In this document: positions 57,530-64,000 of the stretch, one piece after another
How positions within the stretch are numbered: the stretch's first letter is position 1
How the letters are laid out: each line of letters opens with the position of its first letter
Translations under genes and position numbers: made by a program
Assembly (NCBI RefSeq): GCF_001927245.1
Contig: NZ_MJUX01000002.1
Location: 1 to 64,000 of the forward strand
Direction: 5' to 3'
Origin: Acuticoccus yangtzensis
GTDB taxonomy: Bacteria > Pseudomonadota > Alphaproteobacteria > Rhizobiales > Amorphaceae
Length of the DNA stretch: 64,000 bases
Notes under the pieces: model-generated
Databases searched by the model: none
Told to the model about the DNA's origin: nothing
What the model saw: the letters and a program-made list of their open reading frames with translations, nothing else

Positions 57530-57853
57530 CGGGCCGCACATCGGCCAGACCCCCGGATCGGGTTCGCGCCGCTTCGGGCCGCACGGCATCCGGAGCCGCC
57601 GGTTGGGTTTCGCGACACGTCGGGCGGCACTGCAGCCGGGGCCACCGGATGGGTGTCTGCGCCGCGTCGGGCGGCACGGCAGCCGAAGCCGCCTGATTGG
57701 GTTCGCACCGCGTCGGGCGGCATGTCGGCCGGGGCCGCCTGATGGGGTTTGCGCCGTGTCGAACGGCATGGCGGCCGGGGCCACCGCATAGCTGTTTGCG
57801 CCGCGTCGGGCGGCACGGCGGCCGGAGCCGCCGGATGAGCGTCCGCGCCGCGT
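57530..57853. repeat. seven imperfect tandem copies of a 45-47-base unit
   Basis: Units start at 57530, 57575, 57621, 57668, 57714, 57760 and 57807. The consensus begins CGGGCGGCACGGC.GCCGG and ends TTCGCGCCGCGT. Identity between units is about 70-85 percent by eye. The array fills the space between the serralysin terminator and the stop codon of the convergent gph gene. No spacers, so it is not CRISPR. It reads open in several frames, but no ribosome binding site or start supports a protein. Confidence 0.85.
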
Positions 57854-58527
57854 CAGGCGTCGCGGGGTCCGATGACGGCGTCTGCCAGGTTGTCCCAGTC
57901 GGCGAAGCGGAGTGCCGCGGTGATGGCCGCGGGGTTCTTCGCGTAGCCCGGCGTATGGAAGGCGAAGGCCACACGGGCGGCGGACGCGGTGGCCGCGTCG
58001 ACCTCGCTGTCCCCCACGAAGAGCGTCTCCTCGGGCCGGCCGCCGATCGCGGCGATGGCCGACAAGAGCGGCACCGGGCTCGGCTTTATCTGGGACTGCG
58101 TGTCCCCGGCCACCACCGCGCCGAACAGTCCGGCAAGACCGAAGGCGTTCAGCACCGCATGGGTCGGCGCGGCGGGCTTGTTGGTGCAGAGCGCCAATGC
58201 CACGCCCGCCTCGGCGAGGCGTGACAAGGCCTCGAAGGCCCCCTCATAAGGCACGTTGTCACCGGGCGGGGCTGCGGCGTAGAGCGCATGGAAGGCCGGA
58301 TAGCGCGCCTCCAGCGCCGCCGGGTCTGACCGCAAGCCGCGCGCCGCCAGCATGCGCTGGCAGAACACCCGCGCCCCGTTGCCGATGAAGGCGCGAGTGT
58401 CGTCGAGAGTGAGCGGGGGTTTGCCCTCACCCGCGAGGTACGTCGCGGCGATGCGCTGAATGGCGGGTGCGGAGTCGATCAAGGTGCCGTCGAGGTCGAG
58501 CACCACCGCGCGGTAGGGGCCAGTCAT
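57853..58527 (-). CDS. gph: HAD-superfamily phosphatase, phosphoglycolate phosphatase-like
   Basis: 224 residues. VVLDLDGTLIDSAP has the nucleophile and acid Asp pair (DxDGT). LCTNKP is motif II, IKPSPVPL gives the motif III Lys, and ETLFVGDSEVDAATA is motif IV. This is the Gph/CbbZ type with a C1 helical cap. ATG at 58527 starts the family-length protein. The frame stays open for 157 more codons upstream, but these are an 18-base tandem repeat and not protein-like. With rpe upstream on the same strand it may dispose of 2-phosphoglycolate. Confidence 0.87.
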   Translation of the reverse strand: MTGPYRAVVLDLDGTLIDSAPAIQRIAATYLAGEGKPPLTLDDTRAFIGNGARVFCQRMLAARGLRSDPAALEARYPAFHALYAAAPPGDNVPYEGAFEALSRLAEAGVALALCTNKPAAPTHAVLNAFGLAGLFGAVVAGDTQSQIKPSPVPLLSAIAAIGGRPEETLFVGDSEVDAATASAARVAFAFHTPGYAKNPAAITAALRFADWDNLADAVIGPRDA

Positions 58528-58556
58528 ATCGCCCGCATCCGCTCGCCGCACCGCAC

Positions 58557-59145
58557 CGGCGCGAGACATGGATTTAGCCCGAAGCGACGCGTGGGCGCGC
58601 AGGATGGCATCAGCCCGGAGCAGGGCGTCGGCGGGAAGGATTGCGCCGGCCGCGAGCGGGGCGTCCGCGGGAAAGATGGCGCCGGCGCGAGACATGACGT
58701 CGGCTCTAAGGATTGGGTCGGCGCGAAGCGGGGCGTCAACGCGGAGGATGGCGTCGGCGTGAATCGGGGCGTCGGCGCGAAGGATGGCGTCGGGGTAAAT
58801 CGGGGCGTCGGCGCGGAGGAAGGCGTCGGCGCAGCGCGCGAGCTTTCCCCACCGAGCCCCTTCGGCGACGAACGCAGTGCCGGGGCGAAAGGCGATGTCC
58901 GCATAGTGCGCGGCGTTTGTCCGGCGCGGCTCGCTCGCGCGGAACGCGTCGCCTGCGCGCGACGCGGCGTCGGCCCGCCGCGGCTTGCGCGCGCGCAACG
59001 CGGCGCGTGCACGGAACGCGGCGCATTCACGGGACGCGGCGCGCGCGCGGAACGCCGCGCATTCACGGGACGCGGCGCCTGCGCGGAACGCGGGGTATTC
59101 ACCGAACGCGGCGCGTGCACGGGGCGCGGCGCGGGCGGGTGCGCC
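58557..59145. repeat. 18-base-unit minisatellite between gph and rpe
   Basis: Two blocks with the same 18-base period. Block 1 (58557-58844) has about 16 units, consensus CGGCGCGAAGGATGGCGT, alternating with units ending ATCGGGGCGT to give a 36-base higher-order period. Block 2 (about 58941-59145) has about 11 units of type GGCGCGTGCACGGAACGC alternating with GGCGCATTCACGGGACGC. The part between (58845-58940) is degenerate. Because 18 is divisible by 3, every frame is open in places and long spurious hexapeptide-repeat frames appear. This fills the whole rpe-gph gap (618 bases). Confidence 0.87.
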
Positions 59146-59844
59146 TCAGGCCGCATCGGAGCGCAGGGAGGCCGCGGAGCGGATGGCGCGGATGTTGGCC
59201 CCGTAGGGCGCCGGGTCGGCGACCGATCCGCCCTTGAACACCGCCGAGCCGGCGACGAGAACGTCCGCCCCCGCCGCCACGACCAGAGGCGCGGTCTGAG
59301 GCGTCACGCCGCCGTCGATCTCGATATGGATCGGCCGGTCGCCGATCATCGCGCGCAAGGCCCGCACCTTCGGCACCATCGCCTCGATGAAGGACTGGCC
59401 TCCGAAGCCGGGGTTCACCGTCATCACGCACACGAGGTCGATGCGGTCCATCACGTAGGCGATCGCTTCCGGCGGGGTCGCGGGGTTCAGCGCCACGCCC
59501 GCCTTGCAGCCGGCCGCGCGGATCGCCTGAAGCGTGCGGTCCAGATGCGGCCCAGCCTCAACGTGGGCGGTGATGACGTCGGCCCCCGCCTCGGCGAAGG
59601 CGGCGATGTAGGGGTCCACCGGCGCGATCATCAGGTGGACGTCCATCACCGTCTTCACGTGCGGGCGGATGGCCTTCACCGTCTGCGGGCCGAAGGTGAT
59701 GTTGGGGACGAAGTGGCCGTCCATCACGTCGACATGGACCCAGTCCGCGCCCTCGGCTTCGATGGCCTCGATCTCCTTGCCGAAGTTGGCGAAATCCGCA
59801 GACAGGATCGACGGGGCGATCTTCGGCGAACGGTCGAACGTCAT
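59146..59844 (-). CDS. rpe: ribulose-phosphate 3-epimerase
   Basis: 232 residues. IAPSILSADFANFG, WVHVDVMDGHFVPNITFGP (metal His and catalytic Asp), MDVHLMI, VCVMTVNPGFGGQSFI and IEIDGGV complete the family motifs. It converts ribulose 5-phosphate to xylulose 5-phosphate in the pentose phosphate pathway or Calvin cycle. ATG at 59844 with AAGGA 7 bases upstream. gph lies downstream on the same strand, separated by the minisatellite. Confidence 0.96.
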   Translation of the reverse strand: MTFDRSPKIAPSILSADFANFGKEIEAIEAEGADWVHVDVMDGHFVPNITFGPQTVKAIRPHVKTVMDVHLMIAPVDPYIAAFAEAGADVITAHVEAGPHLDRTLQAIRAAGCKAGVALNPATPPEAIAYVMDRIDLVCVMTVNPGFGGQSFIEAMVPKVRALRAMIGDRPIHIEIDGGVTPQTAPLVVAAGADVLVAGSAVFKGGSVADPAPYGANIRAIRSAASLRSDAA

Positions 59845-60520
59845 GGTGCTTCCTTCTGAGGCGCCCGCTCCGGGGTCCTTCGGGCATCGAGGCCCCGGCG
59901 CCTGATGTGGGCGGTCCGGTCGCGGCCTCGTCGATGGGTGGGGCGCGCGTGGCCGGGGGCCTTCGCATGCCGACGAACGGCAGCAGCCCCCGCCCGGCCG
60001 CGCCCGGCCCGGCACCTCGCGGTCCAGGTGGTCGCCGGCGCAGGCATCGCGCTGCCGCCTCCTGGGCATATAGACGCAAGCGTTGCCCCGCGCACCCTCG
60101 GCACATCGCCTATTTCAGCGCGTCGCCCATGCGCGGACGGCGGCTCCCCCTCTGCGCGGACGCCGGGTCGCCGCGCGGGGCGGCCGCCCGGGCCGGATCG
60201 CCGGCGCCAGCAGCGCCCACGCGGTACTCGATGGTAAGGATCCATCGCCGCCGGGTCATCGCGGCAAAGGCCCGGCCCCCGCGGGGTGCAGGGACAAGCG
60301 CCGGACAAAGTCTCGCGTTCTTCATCCGATCAGCTCCAAATCGGGGGTGACTCCAGAACTGATTTGAGTCTAATCTGGCACAGCGTTTGCATTAAACGCA
60401 CTGACATCCAACGGCGGATGTTTCCCCGGCAACGGTGCCGATCGACGACGGACTGACCGAAGCTCCTGCTTTTGCGGGCCTCGGACCCCTCTCGTGTTTC
60501 CATCGTGCGCCGGGTCATCC
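59845..60520. other. divergent intergenic region, rpe to oxidoreductase operon
   Basis: 676 bases without a recognised gene. 59900-60310 is very GC-rich and shows nothing I can name. 60330-60400 is AT-richer and carries the sigma-54 promoter at 60376-60391. Just upstream, CAAATC (about 60336) and GATTTG (about 60361) form a spaced inverted repeat that might bind an activator. Confidence 0.5.
60376..60391 (+). promoter_or_regulatory. sigma-54 (RpoN) promoter
   Basis: TGGCAC-AGCGT-TTGCA: both the -24 (TGGCAC) and -12 (TTGCA) elements match the RpoN consensus exactly with the correct 5-base spacing. Transcription would start near 60402, about 120 bases upstream of the oxidoreductase ATG at 60521. 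Such promoters need an enhancer-binding activator, which is not encoded in the window. Confidence 0.75.
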
Positions 60521-62527
60521 ATGAACATTGCGCTGCCACACCTTTGCGAACCGATCCTGACCGACGCCGGCGCCAAGCCGGTGATCGTCGTCGGCGGCGG
60601 GCCGGTCGGCGTGCGTGCGGCGCAGGAATTGTCCCGCCGCGGTCGCCGGGTGATCCTCTTCAATGCCGAGCGGTGGCGCCCTTATAACCGCGTCAAGCTC
60701 ACACCGCTGATCGCCGGTGAGGCGGAGATCGGCGCCGTCTATTTCAGCGAGCGCTTCCCCGGCCCCGGCAGCGTGGAGCGGCACGACCAGACCACCATCG
60801 TCGACATCGACCGCGCGGCCCACACGGTGACGACGGGCCGCGGCCAGGTCTTCGCCTACGACAAGCTGGTGCTGGCGCTGGGGAGCCACGCCTTCATCCC
60901 CCCCATTGCGGGCGCCGACCTCGCCGGGGTCTACGCCTTCCGCAATTTCGACGATGCGGAGAAGCTCGTCGCCCGGTCTATGGCCGCGCGCGAAGTGGTG
61001 GTGATCGGCGGCGGCCTCCTCGGTCTCGAAGCCGCGCGGGGCATGGCCCGGCGCGGGGCCCACGTCACCGTGGTGGAGCACGAAAGCCGCCTGATGCCCC
61101 GCCAGCTCGACGAGGCGGCCGGCGCGGCGCTGAAACGGCGCATCGCCGTCATGGGTGTCGAGGTGCTGACCGGCGTGCGCGTCGCCTCCATCGACGGGAC
61201 GTGGCGCGTTTCCGGCATCACCCTCGCGGGCGGCATCAAGGTGCCGGCCGACACGGTGGTGGTGTGCACCGGGGTGCGGGCCAACATCCAGCTTCCGAAG
61301 GGCGTGGGTCTCGCCTTCCACCGCGGCGTGGTGGTCGACGACGAGCTGCGCACCTCCGACCCGGACATCTACGCCGTCGGCGAATGCGCCGAGCACAACG
61401 GCACCGTCTACGGCCTCGTCGGCCCCGGGTTCGAGCAGGCCGCCGCCGCCGTCGCCAGCATCACCGGAACGCCTGTCGCCTATGGCGGCTCGGTTCCCGC
61501 GACGAAGCTCAAGGTGCTCGGCGCGGACGTCTTCTCGATGGGCGACTTCGAGTCCGCCGCGCAAATCCCCGGCGTGAAGACGATCACCTACGAGAGCGCC
61601 GAAGCCGGCGTCTACCGGCGCCTTTTCCTTGAAAATGGCCGGCTGGTCGCGGCGCTCGGCGTCGGCCCTTGGCCGGAATCAAGCCGCCTGCAACAGGCGG
61701 TGGCGGACCGTGCGCGGCTTCCCTTCTGGGCCTTCTGGTCCTTCCGCCGCACCGGCCGCCTGTGGCGCGAGCGCGAGGAAGGCGCCACCGCCATGCCCGC
61801 GGGCGCCATCGTGTGCAACTGCACCGGCGTCACCAAGGGCACGATCGACAACGCCATCACCCTGGGCGCCACCACCATCGACGAGGTGCGCGGGGCCACC
61901 AGCGCCAACACCGTATGCGGCACCTGCCAGCCTCTCGTCATGGAGCTTCTGGGCGCGGGAGGCGCACCGGCGAAGGCCGAGCCGGTGAAGTGGTGGCGCT
62001 GGGTCTCCGCCTTCTCGGCGGTCGCGGTGCTGGCCGCCCTCGCCACGCTCCTCTTTCCGCGCGTGCCGGTGCCGGACAGCTTCGAGACCGGCAAACAGCT
62101 CCGCGACCTCTGGTTCAATTCCATCACCAAGCAGTGGACCGGCTACGCGCTCCTCGGCATCACCGCCGCGGCGGCGCTCATCGGCCTGCGCAAGAGGATC
62201 GGCCTCTTCAAGCGGCTCGGCGGCTATCAGGCGTGGCGGCTCGTCCACCTGGCGCTCGGCGTTCTGGCGGCAGGCGCGCTGGTGGTCCACACCGGCTTCC
62301 GGCTCGGCAGCAACCTCAATCTGGCGCTGATGGCGTGTTTCACCCTCATGCTCGCCTTCGGCGCCGTCTCGGGCCTCATCACCGGCGGCGAACACAAGCT
62401 GCGCGAGGCCGACATCGTCGGGGCCGCGGACAAGCCCCGCGCGCTGCCGCTGTGGGTGCACATCCTGGCGCTGTGGCCGCTGCCTCTGCTCCTCGCCTTC
62501 CACATCCTCAGCGTCTATTCCTGGTAG
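60521..62527 (+). CDS. fused FAD/NAD(P) oxidoreductase - [2Fe-2S] BFD - diheme cytochrome b membrane protein
   Basis: 668 residues. Residues 20-410 are a NirB-like pyridine nucleotide-disulfide oxidoreductase domain with two Rossmann motifs (VVGGGPVG about 23-30, VIGGGLLGLE 161-170) and the FAD-binding DIYAVGECAEH (282-292). Residues 430-470 are a BFD-like [2Fe-2S] domain with C432, C434, C466 and C469 (CxC-x31-CxxC). About 495-664 hold five membrane helices. H576/H590 lie in one helix and H647/H661 in another, each pair 14 apart, the classic arrangement for two b hemes. I infer transfer from cytoplasmic NAD(P)H across the membrane. The siroheme domain of NirB is missing. The next gene encodes a multiheme cytochrome c 6 bases on. 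ATG at 60521; ribosome binding site weak. Confidence 0.85.
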   Translation: MNIALPHLCEPILTDAGAKPVIVVGGGPVGVRAAQELSRRGRRVILFNAERWRPYNRVKLTPLIAGEAEIGAVYFSERFPGPGSVERHDQTTIVDIDRAAHTVTTGRGQVFAYDKLVLALGSHAFIPPIAGADLAGVYAFRNFDDAEKLVARSMAAREVVVIGGGLLGLEAARGMARRGAHVTVVEHESRLMPRQLDEAAGAALKRRIAVMGVEVLTGVRVASIDGTWRVSGITLAGGIKVPADTVVVCTGVRANIQLPKGVGLAFHRGVVVDDELRTSDPDIYAVGECAEHNGTVYGLVGPGFEQAAAAVASITGTPVAYGGSVPATKLKVLGADVFSMGDFESAAQIPGVKTITYESAEAGVYRRLFLENGRLVAALGVGPWPESSRLQQAVADRARLPFWAFWSFRRTGRLWREREEGATAMPAGAIVCNCTGVTKGTIDNAITLGATTIDEVRGATSANTVCGTCQPLVMELLGAGGAPAKAEPVKWWRWVSAFSAVAVLAALATLLFPRVPVPDSFETGKQLRDLWFNSITKQWTGYALLGITAAAALIGLRKRIGLFKRLGGYQAWRLVHLALGVLAAGALVVHTGFRLGSNLNLALMACFTLMLAFGAVSGLITGGEHKLREADIVGAADKPRALPLWVHILALWPLPLLLAFHILSVYSW

Positions 62528-62533
62528 GGGCCG

Positions 62534-64000
62534 ATGTCGCTGAAACGGAATGCGGCTCTCTGGATCCTGTGGCTGGGCCTCACCCTCGCCGGCGGCGGCG
62601 CGCTGGCCGCGATCGTCTATGTCGGCGGTGACAGGGACCTTTTCCTCATCGGGGACACCACAGGCGCGCATCATCAGATCGAGGTGGCGTGCGACGCCTG
62701 CCACACCTCCGAGACCTTCGCCGACGCCGAGACGATCCAGAAGGACATGAACAAGGCGTGCCTCTCCTGCCACGCCGACGAGCTGGACGTCGCCAACGAC
62801 AGCCACCCGGTGAAGAAGTTCCGTGATCCGCGCAACTTCCGCCGGCGCGAGGCGCTGGACGCGCTCTATTGCACCACCTGCCACGCCGAGCATGTGCCCG
62901 AGGAGACGCGCGTCGGCGCGGTGACGCTGCCGATGGACTACTGCATGGCCTGCCACCAGGACGTGTTCGAGAACCGCCCGAGCCACCAGGGCAGCGACTT
63001 CACCACCTGCGCCAGCGCCGGCTGCCACAACTTTCACGACAACGTGGCGCTCTACGAGGACTTCCTCGTCAAGCACGCCGACATGCCGGACTTCGCGGCT
63101 CACCCTGTGATCGGCTTTTCGGCCCGCAGCCGCGCCACCCCGGTCGCCGATGCGCTCGCCTCTGACGACGCGCGCGCCCAGATGATCGCCTACCTGAAGA
63201 CGCTGGGCGAGGACGACGACGACGCCGCCGAAGAGGCCGACGAGCGGCTAGCCGCCGTGCTGACGGCGGACGACGCGCTCGCCCCGGCGCCGTACCTCAC
63301 GGCCGGCGCCGTCGCCGAATGGGCCGGGTCGAAACACGCGCTCGGCGGGGTGAACTGCGCCGGGTGCCACGCGCCGGAGGCCGCCGCGGACGACTTTGCC
63401 GCCATCGAGGCCGAGTGGATCGCAGAGCCCGGCATGGACACCTGCGTGTCGTGCCACAAACGCGAGGTCGGCTCGTTCCGCGAGGGCAAGCACGGCATGC
63501 GCTTCCACCCCGAATTGCCGGACCCGCGCGAGGCGCCGGAGAACACCCTCCTCGCCGCGTTGACCGCGATGTTCCGTGACGCGCCGTTGGGGCCGATGCC
63601 GGTGGCCGAGGCGCGCCTCCCGATGAAGCCGGACGCCATGGGCCGCGCGGCGGGCACGTGCACCGCCTGCCACGCGCCGCACGAGTCCAACCTCGCCTTT
63701 GCCGCGGTTGAGGCCTGCGCCTCCTGCCACGACGACGACCACACGCGGGCCTATTTCACGTCGCCCCATTTCAGGCTGTGGGAGGCGGAGATGGCGGGGA
63801 CGGGCGCGCCCGGAACCGGCGTGTCGTGCGGCGATTGCCACATGCCGAAGGTGGAGCTGCAGCGCGGCAACTTCTTCGTCACCCACAACCAGAACGCTTA
63901 TCTGCGGCCGAATGAAAAGATGATCCGGCCGGTTTGCCTGTCCTGCCACGGCCTCGGCTTCGCCATCGACGCCCTGGCAGACCCCGAACTCGTTGAAAAC
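62534..64000 (+). CDS. membrane-anchored multiheme cytochrome c, at least 11 hemes (partial, runs off window)
   Basis: 489 residues visible, no stop before the window ends. An uncleaved-looking membrane anchor lies at about 7-30, preceded by LKR. Ten CxxCH motifs have their first Cys at 53, 76, 113, 137, 275, 304, 376, 395, 432 and 468, and one CASAGCH (Cx4CH) is at 159-165. They fall into two clusters (53-165 and 275-472) joined by an acidic linker without hemes (about 166-265, with EDDDDAAEEADE). ATG at 62534 is 6 bases after the stop of the fused oxidoreductase, with GGGG upstream, so the two are co-translated partners. Probable periplasmic acceptor of electrons from the diheme b domain; terminal substrate unknown. 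Confidence 0.88.
   Translation, partial: MSLKRNAALWILWLGLTLAGGGALAAIVYVGGDRDLFLIGDTTGAHHQIEVACDACHTSETFADAETIQKDMNKACLSCHADELDVANDSHPVKKFRDPRNFRRREALDALYCTTCHAEHVPEETRVGAVTLPMDYCMACHQDVFENRPSHQGSDFTTCASAGCHNFHDNVALYEDFLVKHADMPDFAAHPVIGFSARSRATPVADALASDDARAQMIAYLKTLGEDDDDAAEEADERLAAVLTADDALAPAPYLTAGAVAEWAGSKHALGGVNCAGCHAPEAAADDFAAIEAEWIAEPGMDTCVSCHKREVGSFREGKHGMRFHPELPDPREAPENTLLAALTAMFRDAPLGPMPVAEARLPMKPDAMGRAAGTCTACHAPHESNLAFAAVEACASCHDDDHTRAYFTSPHFRLWEAEMAGTGAPGTGVSCGDCHMPKVELQRGNFFVTHNQNAYLRPNEKMIRPVCLSCHGLGFAIDALADPELVEN

Noticed and set aside
57530-57853. CRISPR array
   Set aside because: The 46-base units are contiguous and degenerate, with no unique spacers and no cas genes nearby.
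58524-59859. Pro/Ala- and Arg-rich repeat proteins on both strands across the rpe-gph gap
   Set aside because: They arise because the 18-base DNA repeat keeps all frames open; no start or binding site supports any of them. The Gph extension is kept only as a finding.

Overview
The window is GC-rich, nearly all coding, and reads as the chromosome of an alphaproteobacterium. The signs are a 23S 3' end closing in the alphaproteobacterial style, a class I lysyl-tRNA synthetase, TRAP and Liv importers, several GntR/FCD regulators and an ExoQ/ExoK-like polysaccharide locus. An RTX serralysin, a second RTX protein, a NaChBac-type sodium channel and a sulfotransferase suggest a marine member, perhaps Hyphomicrobiales or a related order. 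That placement is inference.

Layout. 1-447: end of an rRNA operon (23S tail, 5S). 450-1197: no intact gene, but a remnant of an IS66 transposase. 1198-5089: a B12-binding radical SAM enzyme, an epimerase and an SDR. 5215-5368: a 154-base imperfect inverted repeat. 5401-22424: three catabolic cassettes, each with its own GntR/FCD regulator. The first has an allantoinase-like deacetylase and an AllC-like amidohydrolase. The second has a YdiJ-like FAD/Fe-S dehydrogenase diverging from an operon of aminotransferase, TRAP transporter, enoyl-CoA hydratase and CaiB/BaiF CoA-transferase. The third has an FAH-fold hydratase diverging from a PdxA homologue. An AT-richer island with one orphan gene interrupts them at 18840-19611. 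22835-22909: tRNA-Gly(CCC).

23008-31142: exopolysaccharide locus (Wzy/ExoQ-like polymerase, GH16 glucanase, two glycosyltransferases, pyruvyltransferase, flippase, sulfotransferase), which suggests a pyruvylated and sulfated polymer. 31153-35014: sodium channel and a 944-residue membrane-anchored coiled-coil protein with internal repeats. 35242-40013: two paralogous 5'-nucleotidase-family proteins, one RTX-fused and one with a Sec signal. 40087-45912: LysRS-I, TerB, ApaG, CDP-alcohol phosphatidyltransferase and two hydrolases. 46019-51087: livKHMGF-type ABC importer. 51379-54573: thiolase, histidine phosphatase and IclR regulator. 54824-57406: serralysin-like protease. 57853-59844: gph and rpe, with gph flanked by two unrelated minisatellites (about 46-base and 18-base units).

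60376-64000 is the most striking part. A near-perfect sigma-54 promoter precedes a fused FAD / [2Fe-2S] / diheme-b membrane oxidoreductase. Directly after it comes an N-terminally anchored cytochrome c with at least 11 heme-binding motifs, cut by the window end. Together they look like a complete route for electrons from cytoplasmic NAD(P)H to the periplasm, and this is my best candidate for an undescribed system. Coordinates assume the start codons argued in each entry; several genes start at GTG or TTG.
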